The notes: generated from the letters alone by a model not told the origin. Positions 32,354-41,380 are shown, numbered from the stretch's first letter. The stretch is DNA of 64,000 bases from Lactiplantibacillus songbeiensis (GCF_005405125.1 NZ_BJDL01000003.1:59806-123805); one strand, 5' to 3'. Numbers and translations: made by a program.

Positions 32354-33529
32354 GTGAGATTTGAAGAATCGAAAATTTTACAACAGCTGCCAAAGCAGTT
32401 CTTTGCTAATTTAGTGAAAAAGGTCAACGCAAAGATTGCGACTGGGGCTGATGTTATTAACTTAGGCCAAGGTAATCCAGATCAGCCGACGCCGGATTTT
32501 GTTGTGAAGGCGATGCAACAAGCGACCGCCGATCCCGCTGACCATAAATACTCGTTGTTTCGGGGATTACCACGGTTTAAACAAGCCGCCGCTGATTTTT
32601 ATGAACGAGAATATGGTGTGAAGCTAGACCCTGAGACCGAAATTGCCGTTTTAGGCGGCAGTAAGATCGGGTTGGTAGAGTTACCCTTTGCGTTGTTGAA
32701 TCCTGGCGATACGATGATCTTGCCAGATCCTGGTTATCCAGATTATTTATCGGGGATTACGCTAGCGCAAGTTAAGCTGGAGCTGTTGCGTTTAAAGGCG
32801 AAGAACGACTTCTTACCGGATTATGCCGACCTTGATCCGCAAGTAGCCGAGGCGGCCAAGTTGTTGTATCTCAACTATCCGAATAACCCGACTGGGGCAG
32901 TTGCGACGCCGGAGTTCTTCCAAAAGACGGTTGATTTTGCGAACGAAAAGCAGATTGGCATTGTTCATGACTTTGCATACGGCGCGATTGGTTTTGATGG
33001 CAAACGGCCGGTTAGCTTCTTGCAAACGCCAGGTGCCAAAGACGTTGGGATTGAAATGTATACTTTGTCGAAATCCTTTAATATGGCTGGGTGGCGCGTG
33101 GGATTTGCGGCCGGTAATGCCGATATGATTGAAGCGTTGAATTTGATTCAAGATCACTTATTCGTGAGTGTCTTCCCCGCGATTCAAGATGCGGCGATTG
33201 CGGCCTTGAATAGTGATCAAAGTTCGGTGCAGGCGTTAGTGGCTTTATACGAAAAACGGCGCAATCAATTCTGGTCGGCTGCCCGCAAAATCGGTTGGAA
33301 ACCTTATCAATCGGGTGGGTCATTTTATGCTTGGATGCCCGTTCCAGCTGGGTATACCAGTGAAAGCTTTGCCGACTTGTTGCTAGATAAAGCGGCCGTT
33401 GCGGTAGCGCCTGGGAATGGTTTTGGTGAAGGTGGCGAAGGCTATGTCCGGGTGGGCTTGCTGATCGATGAACCACGCTTTAGTGAAGCTTGTGAACGGA
33501 TTGCGAAGTTGCATTTATTTGATAACTAA
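32354..33529 (+). CDS. PLP-dependent aminotransferase, class I/II
   Basis: A 391-residue protein with a GTG start 9 bp after AGAGGAGG. Fold type I aminotransferase motifs: INLGQGNPDQPTPDFVV (about 40), DPGYPDY (about 125), LNYPNNPTGA (about 178, with the Asn that binds PLP), the Asp-x-Ala-Tyr area HDFAYGAIGF, and the PLP lysine in YTLSKSFNMAGWRVGF (about 240). The C-terminal RVGLLIDEPRF carries the substrate-carboxylate Arg. The YPDY and GRxG-type features fit the subgroup of LL-diaminopimelate/alanine/aromatic aminotransferases; I cannot choose among these. It is cytoplasmic and monocistronic, with its own promoter and terminator. Confidence 0.88.
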   Translation: MRFEESKILQQLPKQFFANLVKKVNAKIATGADVINLGQGNPDQPTPDFVVKAMQQATADPADHKYSLFRGLPRFKQAAADFYEREYGVKLDPETEIAVLGGSKIGLVELPFALLNPGDTMILPDPGYPDYLSGITLAQVKLELLRLKAKNDFLPDYADLDPQVAEAAKLLYLNYPNNPTGAVATPEFFQKTVDFANEKQIGIVHDFAYGAIGFDGKRPVSFLQTPGAKDVGIEMYTLSKSFNMAGWRVGFAAGNADMIEALNLIQDHLFVSVFPAIQDAAIAALNSDQSSVQALVALYEKRRNQFWSAARKIGWKPYQSGGSFYAWMPVPAGYTSESFADLLLDKAAVAVAPGNGFGEGGEGYVRVGLLIDEPRFSEACERIAKLHLFDN

Positions 33530-33540
33530 TTGTTTTGACG

Positions 33541-33568
33541 AGTTCGGCTGTTGTGGTCGGACTTTTTA
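33541..33568 (+). terminator. Intrinsic terminator
   Basis: AGTTCGGC pairs with GTCGGACT (one G-T pair at two positions), followed by TTTTT, right after the aminotransferase gene. Confidence 0.75.
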
Positions 33569-33726
33569 GTTACTGAAAATTGATTAATTTGTTTTCATAA
33601 TATTGGCGATTACCCAACCTTTACCGGATACTTAATTCACTAAGTTGTGACGGTGGTGGCTGTTTAGAAAACTGGGGATGGTGCTTATGCCAAATAGGGT
33701 ACCCATACTAGGAAAGAATTTCAGCC

Positions 33727-33807
33727 ATGTTAGCTTGGTGCTGGTTCGTGTTCGCGGTCATCCGCTTCACGTACGAAGTCATCAAAGATAACGAAAACAA
33801 AAAATAA
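33727..33807 (+). CDS. Candidate tiny membrane peptide (26 aa), possibly toxin-like
   Basis: ATG at 33727 preceded by AGGAAAG about 10 bp upstream. The product reads MLAWCWFVFAVIRFTYEVI followed by the charged tail KDNENKK: one hydrophobic stretch of about 19 residues plus a polar end, the architecture of Fst/Ldr-type type I toxins and of other regulatory membrane micropeptides. An in-frame stop just upstream fixes the N terminus. Its stop codon lies inside the left arm of a strong hairpin. A second overlapping frame (MPNRVPILGK..., from 33687) exists. There is no other gene between 33530 and 34093. I do not recognise it by homology, so treat it as a candidate only. Confidence 0.4.
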   Translation: MLAWCWFVFAVIRFTYEVIKDNENKK

Positions 33808-33847
33808 CCACCCGATGTAACTTTTGGCAGAGTTACGGGTGGTTATT
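33803..33847. terminator. Hairpin terminator, T run on the minus strand
   Basis: AATAACCACCCG...TGTAAC pairs with GTTACGGGTGGTTATT. The six A residues just left of it give a T run for a minus-strand transcript, so it may end an antisense RNA as well as the micropeptide message. Confidence 0.65.
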
Positions 33848-33888
33848 CCAACATTTAAAACTAAGCCATTACAGTAACAACTTAGGTG

Positions 33889-33921
33889 GAGTGTCAGCCT
33901 CATTTGCTGGCACTCTTTTTT
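33889..33921 (+). terminator. Intrinsic terminator
   Basis: GAGTGTCAGC pairs with GCTGGCACTC around a 7-nt loop, followed by TTTTTT. It faces right and closes the 33.6-33.9 kb unit. Confidence 0.85.
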
Positions 33922-33987
33922 GTATCTTAATCATAGCATGTTTTATAAATACAGGGTATTTATGAGCCTTGATTATTTTTTCTTGAC

Positions 33988-34035
33988 CTCGAACGCGTTC
34001 GAGACCGTAAACTTAAGTTATCGAACATGTTCGAT
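33988..34035 (+). promoter_or_regulatory. Twin palindromic operators of the LacI-type gene
   Basis: CTCGAACGCGTTCGAG (33988-34003) and ATCGAACATGTTCGAT (34020-34035) are perfect 16-bp palindromes sharing TCGAAC-N2-GTTCGA, centred 32 bp (three helical turns) apart. The first overlaps TTGACC (33983-33988). The second contains TTCGAT (34030-34035), which is 17 bp from TATACT (34053-34058). The LacI-type protein encoded downstream is the obvious ligand. Confidence 0.8.
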
Positions 34036-34093
34036 AGTGACGGCCAAGCTGGTATACTCAAGTTATACCGACAGTTTTGCAGGAGGCGTTAGG

Positions 34094-35035
34094 ATGACGA
34101 ATATTCGGGATGTGGCGAAAATTGCGGGTTACTCAGTGTCGACGGTCTCGCGCGTGATTAATCAGCAGAATTACGTTTCCACAGCAACACGCGCGGCGAT
34201 TCAAAAAGTTGTTGATGAGTTGGATTATGCGCCTAACGATGTGGCACGTGATTTAAGCCGTGGCAAGACGTTTAATGTGGGCGTGGTGTTGCCCCACGAG
34301 GACCATCCGTACTTTACACAACTCATTCATGGGATTACTACCGCGGCGTTTGCGGCTAAATATCATGTGGTTTTGTTATCCTCGCGTTACGATGCTGACT
34401 TAGAGCTGCAATATTTAGAAGGGTTGCGGCGCAAGGCCTATGATGCCTTGATCTTTACGTCGCACGGTCTGCCATTAAGCCAATTAGCTCATTATCGACA
34501 ATATGGGTCAATTGTGATTTGCGAACATCCACGTGACAGTGGGATTCCCGCTGCCTATGCCCATCGCCGGACAACCTATCGCGATGCCTTAATATATTTG
34601 AAAACGCATGGTTATCAGCGGATTGGACTCTTAATGAGTCGACCAATTGCGGTTAGTGCCACGAGTCAGGCGACGGCGGATGCGTATCAGATGGTCTTTG
34701 GTCAGCGACCGGCCCCGGAAATTTGTGTGACGGATGTGATTACTTTAGCGGATGGCGAGCGAGCCGCTAAAACGTATCTAAAGCGTGGGCAACATTTCGA
34801 TGCGATTCTTGCTAATAGCGATGATATTGCGATTGGCGTTAGTCGCGGTTACCAGGCGGCTGGCGAGGCGGTACCGTTTCTAATCGGTCAGGAACATCAG
34901 TTGTCGGGGGAATTGGTTCATTTGCCAACGATCGATCATTATTTTAAAACGGTTGGTGAACGCGCACTACAATTAGCGATTAGTGGTGAAAAAAAGACGA
35001 TTGCGATTAATTCAAGGTTAATTACCGAACAATAA
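34094..35035 (+). CDS. LacI/GalR-family transcriptional regulator
   Basis: A 313-residue protein. I take the ATG at 34094 (ribosome site AGGAGG at 34081-34086) because it gives the standard LacI start MTNIRDVAKIAGYSVSTVSR; the longer frame would begin upstream of the operators. HTH and hinge helix occupy 1-58, and a periplasmic-binding-like sugar domain follows (VGVVLPHEDHPYFTQLIHG, then the conserved DAILANSDDIAIGVSRG near 235). It ends somewhat short of the usual 330-340 residues. It almost certainly regulates itself through the twin palindromes. No sugar transport or catabolic gene is adjacent in the same direction, so the regulon is unknown. Confidence 0.88.
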   Translation: MTNIRDVAKIAGYSVSTVSRVINQQNYVSTATRAAIQKVVDELDYAPNDVARDLSRGKTFNVGVVLPHEDHPYFTQLIHGITTAAFAAKYHVVLLSSRYDADLELQYLEGLRRKAYDALIFTSHGLPLSQLAHYRQYGSIVICEHPRDSGIPAAYAHRRTTYRDALIYLKTHGYQRIGLLMSRPIAVSATSQATADAYQMVFGQRPAPEICVTDVITLADGERAAKTYLKRGQHFDAILANSDDIAIGVSRGYQAAGEAVPFLIGQEHQLSGELVHLPTIDHYFKTVGERALQLAISGEKKTIAINSRLITEQ

Positions 35036-35041
35036 TTAGGA

Positions 35042-35079
35042 CAGTAATCTCAATGGTATCAAGGGATTGCTGCTTTTTT
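35042..35079 (+). terminator. Intrinsic terminator
   Basis: CAGTAATCTC pairs with GGGATTGCTG (G-T pairs) and is followed by CTTTTTT. Confidence 0.7.
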
Positions 35080-35117
35080 GTTGAAAATAGTTAGCAAATT
35101 AGTTAGTTTTTGTTGCA

Positions 35118-35144
35118 TTAATCTAACTAATAGACTAATATAAT
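35118..35144 (+). promoter_or_regulatory. Promoter and candidate MarR operator
   Basis: An imperfect dyad TTAATCTAACTAATAGACTAA (35118-35138, shown minus nothing; arms TTAxTCTA) directly abuts a perfect -10 TATAAT (35139-35144). TTGCAT at 35113-35118 is 20 bp away, so the -35 is poor. The MarR protein encoded just downstream is the likely binder. Confidence 0.5.
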
Positions 35145-35174
35145 AAACATTCAAACTACAGGAGGAAATTTAAA

Positions 35175-35714
35175 ATGACAGATCTTAATCATGAGTTATT
35201 CGATAGTTTTGGTAAATTAATGCAAAATCGGGCTTTTATGATGGCCGTCATGCATCAGCGCGATCTCGGCGACATGCACGGCGGAATGATGGGGGGCGGT
35301 CGCGGCCAGATGCGACTCCTACAATTGTTATCACAATCCCCGGCTGGCCTGACGAACGCCGAAATCGCGGAGTTACTGGATATCCGTCCCAGTTCCGTCA
35401 GCGCCACCATTAGTCGCTTAGTTGATGCCGGTTTGGTTGAACGACTCCCTAGCGAGACTGATAAACGGGTCGTCATTGTGCGGTTAAGCGCAGACGGTCG
35501 GGCGATGTTTGATCAACATGCTGACCGGGTTGATGACTTAACCACGAAGTTATTCAGCGGGTTAAGCGATGATGAAAAGACGACTTTGGAAAAGCTGTTA
35601 ACCAAATTAAGTACTAGTATGACAGATTTAGATTTACGGGACTTTATGCCGCGCGGTCACGGTCATGGGATGAACTTCCCCCATCAACCGGGCTGGGGTC
35701 GACGCTGGTTCTAA
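35175..35714 (+). CDS. MarR-family transcriptional regulator with Met/His/Gly-rich segments
   Basis: A 179-residue protein with AGGAGG 8 bp before its ATG. The winged helix spans about 50-115: LLQLLSQSPAGLTNAEIAEL, then IRPSSVSATISRLVDAGLVE and the wing LPSETDKRVVIVRLSADGR. An N-terminal insert rich in Met, His and Gly (HGGMMGGGRG, about 36-45) and a C-terminal GHGHGMNFPHQPG tail are unusual for MarR and could bind metal or simply be flexible. The ABC exporter gene starts 27 bp downstream, so this is the common MarR-exporter operon that self-represses and responds to a toxic ligand. The ligand is unknown. Confidence 0.88.
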   Translation: MTDLNHELFDSFGKLMQNRAFMMAVMHQRDLGDMHGGMMGGGRGQMRLLQLLSQSPAGLTNAEIAELLDIRPSSVSATISRLVDAGLVERLPSETDKRVVIVRLSADGRAMFDQHADRVDDLTTKLFSGLSDDEKTTLEKLLTKLSTSMTDLDLRDFMPRGHGHGMNFPHQPGWGRRWF

Positions 35715-35741
35715 ACTTTTAAGAGAGCATGGGGCATTGAG

Positions 35742-37511
35742 ATGGATCGTAGAATGGCCGCGCCGCGTACGGCGCACAAAAAAGCAAGTGGTAAGTTTGA
35801 TTTTCGCGGATTCTTGCAGTTAATTCGGCAGACGAAACCGCGTTATTGGCAGTTATGGGTTGGGTTGTTGCTCGGTATGTTGGCGACTGGCGCGCAATTA
35901 ATTGTGCCGAAGTTCGCCCAAACGTTGATTAATGGCTTTAGTCACGGTATTAGCCGGCCGCTTTTATTAGGGGTGATTGGCCTGTTCGTGGCCAGTGCGG
36001 TGATTAGTGCGGTTTCGGGAACGTTACTGGGGATTTTTGGCGAAAACGTTGTCGCTAACTTACGGTCAACGTTATGGCAGAAACTGGTGCGGCTCCGCGT
36101 CAGTTATTTTGATGATGTGAAGACGGGTGAGATGACCTCGCGTTTGGTCAACGATACGACCCAAATCAAGGATTTGTTAGCTAATTCATTCCCACAGATG
36201 GTCACGTCGTTGTTGCAACTTTTCGGGGCCTTAGTGATTATGTCATTAATGGATTGGAAGATGACGGCGATCATGTTTGTAGCGGTACCGTTACTGTTAT
36301 TGATCATGATGCCAATTATGAATTTGTCGAGTAAAGTCGGTCGGCAACGCCAAGATGCCTTAGCGACTTTTAGTGGAGCTACGGATGAAACGTTGAGTGA
36401 GATTCGCTTGGTAAAGTCGTCCAATGCCGAAGCTTATGAAACGAAGACCGGCTTTGGTCAAATCAAAGACTTGTATCAGATTGGTTTAAAAGAAGCTATT
36501 TATGATTCAGTCGCTGGCCCAATTATGACGGCCGGCATGATGGCATTGTTTGTCGGCGTGCTAGTTTATGCGGCAGCTCGGGTAGCGGATGGTACCATGA
36601 CGATGGGGACATTAGTGTCATTCTTAATGTACCTGTTCCAAATTATTGGACCAGCTGGAACACTAGCTCAGTTTTTTAATAAATTATCGAAAGCAAACGG
36701 GTCCACGGAACGGGTACGCGACTTACTTAAAGAACCCGAAGAAGCATTGGAAACGGGTGTTGCCAAATCAGTGACGGCTAAGACGTTAGCGATGCAACAC
36801 GTGGACTTTGCGTATGACGATGACGACCAACCCGTGTTACATGACGTGAACTTTGAAGCTAAACCGAATACGGTCGTGGCGTTTGCCGGACCATCCGGTG
36901 GCGGTAAATCAACGATTTTTGGTTTGTTGGAACGTTACTATCAACCAACTGCGGGTCAAGTGATGATTGGTGATGAGAATGCGGCTGATTTGAATTTAAG
37001 TGATTGGCGTTCTCAAATTGGTTATGTGAGTCAAGACTCTGCCATTATGGCCGGCACGATTCGGCATAATTTAACGTATGGGTTTGCCCGTAACTTCACC
37101 GATGATGAGTTGTGGCAGGCCTTGAAGTTGGCGTCAGCGGATGGCTTTGTTCATGAGATGTCAGCTGGTTTGGATACCCAAGTGGGTGAACGCGGTGTTA
37201 AAGTTAGTGGCGGTCAACGTCAACGCTTAGCGATTGCGCGAGCCTTCTTGCGTGATCCGAAAATCTTGATGTTGGATGAAGCCACGGCGAGCTTGGATTC
37301 TGAATCAGAAGCCATGGTTCAAAAAGCTTTAGGTGAATTGATGAAGGGTCGGACGACCTTAGTGATTGCGCATCGCTTGAGTACGATTGTCGATGCTGAC
37401 CAGATTTACTTCATCGAACAGGGTCATGTTAGTGGGCATGGGACACATCAAGAATTGATGGAGAGTTTGCCGTTGTATCGGGATTATGTGAAGATTCAGT
37501 TTAAAGCTTAG
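35742..37511 (+). CDS. ABC multidrug-type exporter, fused membrane and ATPase domains (half-transporter)
   Basis: A 589-residue protein with an N-terminal membrane domain of six helices (about 35-325; type I exporter with the intracellular-loop motif RLVNDTTQIKDLL) and a C-terminal ATPase: Walker A GPSGGGKST (about 383), signature VSGGQRQRLAIARA (about 487), Walker B ILMLDEATASLD (about 508) and the H-loop IAHRLS. The LmrA/BmrA/MsbA class works as homodimers or heterodimers; only one gene is present, so a homodimer is likely. Linkage to the MarR gene suggests inducible export of drugs or lipids. The N terminus has an extra basic segment (RMAAPRTAHKKASGK). A terminator-like hairpin follows at about 37606. 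Confidence 0.9.
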   Translation: MDRRMAAPRTAHKKASGKFDFRGFLQLIRQTKPRYWQLWVGLLLGMLATGAQLIVPKFAQTLINGFSHGISRPLLLGVIGLFVASAVISAVSGTLLGIFGENVVANLRSTLWQKLVRLRVSYFDDVKTGEMTSRLVNDTTQIKDLLANSFPQMVTSLLQLFGALVIMSLMDWKMTAIMFVAVPLLLLIMMPIMNLSSKVGRQRQDALATFSGATDETLSEIRLVKSSNAEAYETKTGFGQIKDLYQIGLKEAIYDSVAGPIMTAGMMALFVGVLVYAAARVADGTMTMGTLVSFLMYLFQIIGPAGTLAQFFNKLSKANGSTERVRDLLKEPEEALETGVAKSVTAKTLAMQHVDFAYDDDDQPVLHDVNFEAKPNTVVAFAGPSGGGKSTIFGLLERYYQPTAGQVMIGDENAADLNLSDWRSQIGYVSQDSAIMAGTIRHNLTYGFARNFTDDELWQALKLASADGFVHEMSAGLDTQVGERGVKVSGGQRQRLAIARAFLRDPKILMLDEATASLDSESEAMVQKALGELMKGRTTLVIAHRLSTIVDADQIYFIEQGHVSGHGTHQELMESLPLYRDYVKIQFKA

Positions 37512-37605
37512 TTGCTTATAATAGTAGAAAGCTTCTTGCGGATTAATTGTCAGGTGTTATTGATTGAAGATAATCTATGATGAGAAATCATAGTTAGTTA
37601 TGAAA

Positions 37606-37643
37606 AGTGTCTTAAGCCAATTCTTGGTTTGAGGCATTTTTTG
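37606..37643 (+). terminator. Intrinsic terminator
   Basis: GTGTCTTAAGCCAA pairs with TTGGTTTGAGGCAT with several G-T pairs and is followed by TTTTTT. A small hairpin CTATGATGAGAAATCATAG lies just upstream at about 37576. Confidence 0.7.
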
Positions 37644-37756
37644 TATTTGAGAGAGAAGCTTTTGACGTAAAAGAATTTTATTTCCGTTAATAAAATCATG
37701 CAAAAACGCAATATTTACATAAATAATATATTTATTTTCTGAAAATAAACACAACC

Positions 37757-37800
37757 TTTACCCGGTGCTTTCAGCTTATTTACATTAGTTCAGTAAACTA
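37757..37800 (+). promoter_or_regulatory. PhoP-box-like direct repeats, phosphatase gene 1
   Basis: TTTACC (37757), CTTTCA (37768), TTTACA (37779) and TCAGTA (37790) start exactly 11 bp apart. The PhoP box known from Bacillus is TT(A/T/C)ACA repeated with 5-bp gaps. The last repeat runs into TAAACT, a possible -10. The same phased block precedes the next two genes. Confidence 0.75.
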
Positions 37801-37849
37801 ATTATGTTGAGAAGACACATATGACAAAAGAAAATGGAGTGAAGATAAT

Positions 37850-40800
37850 TTGAATCCTCGAGTATTGACGACGATTGCGTTGTGTTCAGCGACTTTAACT
37901 TTAATTACAACGGCGGCTCCAGCAGCCGCGGCAGTTACTAATGCCAATCAACCAAGAATTAGCCGGGCTGAAGCTGTGGCAAATCTGCCTAAGTCTGACG
38001 TGGATATGGACTTTTCAAAGGGAACACCAACTGATCTTACTGGAACTATTAGTAATATTAAAACAGTTGGAACCCCTCAAGTTACAACCGATGAAAATAT
38101 GAACGGTAAGGTTGCTTCTTTTGACGGTACGAGTGCTTATTTATTGCCAATGGCACAAAAAAACTATGATGCAATGAAAAATGGTGTTGCAGTTGAAGCG
38201 CTCTTTAAGTATGAAGGTAGTACAAGCGGTGAGCATGACATTTTTTCTAACCAAGAAAGTGGTGGCCTTGGATTAGGGATGGTGGATGGAAAGCTAAACT
38301 TCTTTGCAAATGATGGTAATGGTTACAAGCAACCGAAATCTGATGTAAAGATTGGTAAATGGGTACATGCGGTTGGTGTTATTGACACGGTAGCTAAAAA
38401 GACCAAACTATATGTCAATGGTAAAATGGTTAGTCAACTTGATAATAGCGGTAATATTAAGTTTGCTAGTTCTAGTGCCCAAAACTTTGTTATTGGCGGC
38501 GATAGTGGCTCAAATGATGCTTTACAATTTGGCATGCAAGGTAAAGTTAAAACAGCGCGAGTCTATAATAAAGCTTTAACTGATGCTGATGTACAAAAAT
38601 TGAGTGTTGCCGCTAGAAATGATATTCATGATGAAAAAAATGTCAGCCAACAATTAAAGACCGAATTAGTGGGCCCTTCAGATGTTGTCTCGGGACATAC
38701 TTACAATTTAAATGTGCATACAAATCAAGCCGATTATGGCGATATTGATAAAGTAGAATATGATGTTACCTTTGATCCAGCTAAGTTTGAATTCACAGGT
38801 GCTGACTTCTTACTTGGTGGTGACAAGCAAACAGCTGTTACTAAGGTTGATGATCATACCTTACACATTTCATCGACTGCAACTTTATCTAAGGCTGACT
38901 TTAATCAATACGGTGTAACGCGTCTGGCACGGGTTCAATTGAAGGCCAAGCCGGTAGGTAAGCAAAATGCGACAACAACTGTATCTGTAAAAAACGCTAA
39001 AGCTAGTGTTGATGGCAAAAATGTTACTGATATGAAGATGGATATTGTGGGGCAACAAAACATCACTATTCATGCAAAAAATATTAATGACTATAACGGT
39101 GACGGCATTGTTGGTGCTGGTGATGTTGCCTTAGCACCGGAAGCTCGTAAAGCTGAAGTTGCTAAAGCTGCTGAAATTCGACCATATAAGCATGTTATTG
39201 TGTTGACGACTGATGGTGGTGGTAACCCATGGGACCCAACCGGGATGTACTATACAAATGATAATAGTAAACTCCCACAATGGACGAGCAGCCCAACACT
39301 GTTAGCTAAACGTAAGAATAGCTATGCTATGAACTTGTTTAATAAACAATTTGCAATGAGCACAACGGCTCAAGCGGTACAGCCAACAATTTCGGCACAA
39401 AACTATTCGTCCATGCTACATGGGTTACCATGGGGTCAAATGGATAAAGAATATCAGATGACTAATAGTACAGCTGGTCAGAAATACTTTGCTGATTTTG
39501 GGAAGAAAGATCCGAAGTATCCATCAGTATTTAAAGTTTTACAAAAGAATAATCCAACTCAAGGACTTGCTGCCTTCGCTGAATGGCATCAAATTATTAG
39601 TGGTATCACTGAACCAGATGCCGCAGTTGAAAAACAACGGTCAAATTCTTGGAAATCATTTGATGATGTCGCAAACTATATTGGAAGTGACAAGTTTAAT
39701 GATACGTCATTAGTTTATATGCAAAGTGACCAAATGGATGGTCAAGGCCATGGTCATGGTTGGTATAATGATGATTATTGGGCAACGTATTCTAAGTATG
39801 ATGCGTTGTTCAAGGAAGTTATGGATAAGTTGGAAGCAACAGGCCATATTCATGATACGTTAGTTATTGCTAACTCTGATCATGGTGGTAGTGGCTATGG
39901 TCATGGTGGTCCTGGTACTAAAGATCCGTCAAATTACAATACGTATCTTGCTTTAGGCGGGGAAACGATTGATGCTGGTCGTCGTCTTTCAGGTGGGAGT
40001 AACGCTGACGTTTCGGCATTGATTTTAAAGGCGTTACAAGTTGAACAGCCTAAGTCAATGACGGCAAAAGTTTTTGATTCTTCAGCATTCCTTTCTCAAA
40101 CTGAATTGGCGAAAAAGAATCGTCAAGTTGAATCTGTTAATTTAGAAAAGGATCAAAATAAGTTTGCTTTGAAATTCAAAGCAAATGGTAATCGTCAGAT
40201 TCGAACAGTTGATGCACGAGTTGATTTAGGCGGTCGGAGTATTGATAAAATCAATGTGCCAGCTGGTGCAAAAGTTATCCGTCAAGAAGTTCAAAATGGC
40301 ATCTTGAAATTAACTTTAAGCTTTGATAAGCAGCCTGATGATACGATGGTAGTTGTCACTATGAAGCCTGCTAAGGCTAAAGCAGCTACTGAAGTAGCCA
40401 TTAAAGAAGCTATGTTAGGTACTGATAAGGGGAAAGAAATCTTATCTGACTTAAGTACTAAGCAAGTTGACAAAGTTACGGATTTAACTAATGGTCAGCC
40501 TGCACCAAAACCAGAGCCAAACAAACCAGCTCCAGCACCAAAGCCAGAACCAAACAAGCCCGCTCCAAGCACTTCTGGTAATAATGGTAGTGCAACGACT
40601 AAACCAACAGAGTCTACTAAGCCAAATACAGATACTAATGTAACAGTATCTGAATCACATAAAGAAAAACCAGCTAAAAAGAATAAACTTAAGGGCAAGA
40701 TTGTTTGTGCTCAAAAGAAGGTTGGCTTCTACAAGAAGGCTAAGTTTACTAAGAAGAACCGCTACAAGTTCTTTGCAGCTAAGCCACAAAATAAGTGGGC

Positions 40801-41143
40801 TCAGTTCAAGATTTTGACAAAGAAGGGTAATCGTTACCAAGTTAAGGACATCAACAAAGGTTCTAAGACGTATGGTAAGACTGGTTATATCACCTCAAGT
40901 AGCAAGTATGTAACATCTGCTGATTATACTAAGAAACCAATCAAGGTTAAGGTAATCAATGCTAAGGGCTTGTCAGCTTACAACAGTAAGACACTTAAAG
41001 GCAAGCATATGACCTACAAACGTGGGACGATGCTTAAGATTAAGAAACTTGTTAAGAGCAAAGGCAAGTTAAGGTTACAATTGAAGAATGGTAAGTATAT
41101 TACTGTTGATAAGCACATGATCCATGCTTACTTTGCAAAGTAA
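37850..41143 (+). CDS. Secreted alkaline-phosphatase-superfamily enzyme with LamG, cohesin-like and DUF5776-like domains (paralogue 1)
   Basis: A 1097-residue protein with a TTG start after GGAGTGAAG. Sec signal peptide 1-28 (ending AAA). A LamG/concanavalin-like domain spans about 55-255. A beta-rich cohesin-like domain (about 265-400) is followed by one dockerin-type calcium loop DYNGDGIVGAGDVALA (about 414-429). The catalytic domain (about 445-770) has TDGGG (Asp about 455), PTISAQN (Ser about 515, at the place of the nucleophilic Thr of nucleotide pyrophosphatase/phosphodiesterases), SDQMDGQGHGHGW, NSDHGG and HGG, that is, all expected metal-ligand Asp/His of the superfamily. A Pro/Lys linker and a Lys-rich C-terminal DUF5776-like wall-binding module (about 945-1097) end it. 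It probably cleaves phosphoesters outside the cell while held at the wall; the substrate is unknown. It is the first of three tandem paralogues. Confidence 0.85.
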   Translation: MNPRVLTTIALCSATLTLITTAAPAAAAVTNANQPRISRAEAVANLPKSDVDMDFSKGTPTDLTGTISNIKTVGTPQVTTDENMNGKVASFDGTSAYLLPMAQKNYDAMKNGVAVEALFKYEGSTSGEHDIFSNQESGGLGLGMVDGKLNFFANDGNGYKQPKSDVKIGKWVHAVGVIDTVAKKTKLYVNGKMVSQLDNSGNIKFASSSAQNFVIGGDSGSNDALQFGMQGKVKTARVYNKALTDADVQKLSVAARNDIHDEKNVSQQLKTELVGPSDVVSGHTYNLNVHTNQADYGDIDKVEYDVTFDPAKFEFTGADFLLGGDKQTAVTKVDDHTLHISSTATLSKADFNQYGVTRLARVQLKAKPVGKQNATTTVSVKNAKASVDGKNVTDMKMDIVGQQNITIHAKNINDYNGDGIVGAGDVALAPEARKAEVAKAAEIRPYKHVIVLTTDGGGNPWDPTGMYYTNDNSKLPQWTSSPTLLAKRKNSYAMNLFNKQFAMSTTAQAVQPTISAQNYSSMLHGLPWGQMDKEYQMTNSTAGQKYFADFGKKDPKYPSVFKVLQKNNPTQGLAAFAEWHQIISGITEPDAAVEKQRSNSWKSFDDVANYIGSDKFNDTSLVYMQSDQMDGQGHGHGWYNDDYWATYSKYDALFKEVMDKLEATGHIHDTLVIANSDHGGSGYGHGGPGTKDPSNYNTYLALGGETIDAGRRLSGGSNADVSALILKALQVEQPKSMTAKVFDSSAFLSQTELAKKNRQVESVNLEKDQNKFALKFKANGNRQIRTVDARVDLGGRSIDKINVPAGAKVIRQEVQNGILKLTLSFDKQPDDTMVVVTMKPAKAKAATEVAIKEAMLGTDKGKEILSDLSTKQVDKVTDLTNGQPAPKPEPNKPAPAPKPEPNKPAPSTSGNNGSATTKPTESTKPNTDTNVTVSESHKEKPAKKNKLKGKIVCAQKKVGFYKKAKFTKKNRYKFFAAKPQNKWAQFKILTKKGNRYQVKDINKGSKTYGKTGYITSSSKYVTSADYTKKPIKVKVINAKGLSAYNSKTLKGKHMTYKRGTMLKIKKLVKSKGKLRLQLKNGKYITVDKHMIHAYFAK

Positions 41144-41178
41144 TAAGCACTAAAGGTATCATCTGAAAAGTTTATTGA

Positions 41179-41223
41179 AGTCGCCTCAATCCTTTTAAAA
41201 AGGAAATAGAGGCGGCTTTTTTA
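41179..41223 (+). terminator. Intrinsic terminator
   Basis: AGTCGCCTC pairs with GAGGCGGCT, followed by a T run, after phosphatase gene 1. Confidence 0.85.
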
Positions 41224-41336
41224 TTATGCATTACTAATGTGGTGACGTAAAAGGCTTTGCATTCCATCAATAGACTTATGGAATGTTAAAAATTTTACAC
41301 AAAAAATATAATCATTTTCTGAAAGTAAAGACAACC

Positions 41337-41380
41337 TTTACGTAATACTTTCATTGCTTTTACATTGGTTCAGTAAACTT
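41337..41380 (+). promoter_or_regulatory. PhoP-box-like direct repeats, phosphatase gene 2
   Basis: TTTACG (41337), CTTTCA (41348), TTTACA (41359) and TCAGTA (41370), spaced 11 bp; the flanking ACAACC and TAAACT are also conserved with gene 1. Confidence 0.75.
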
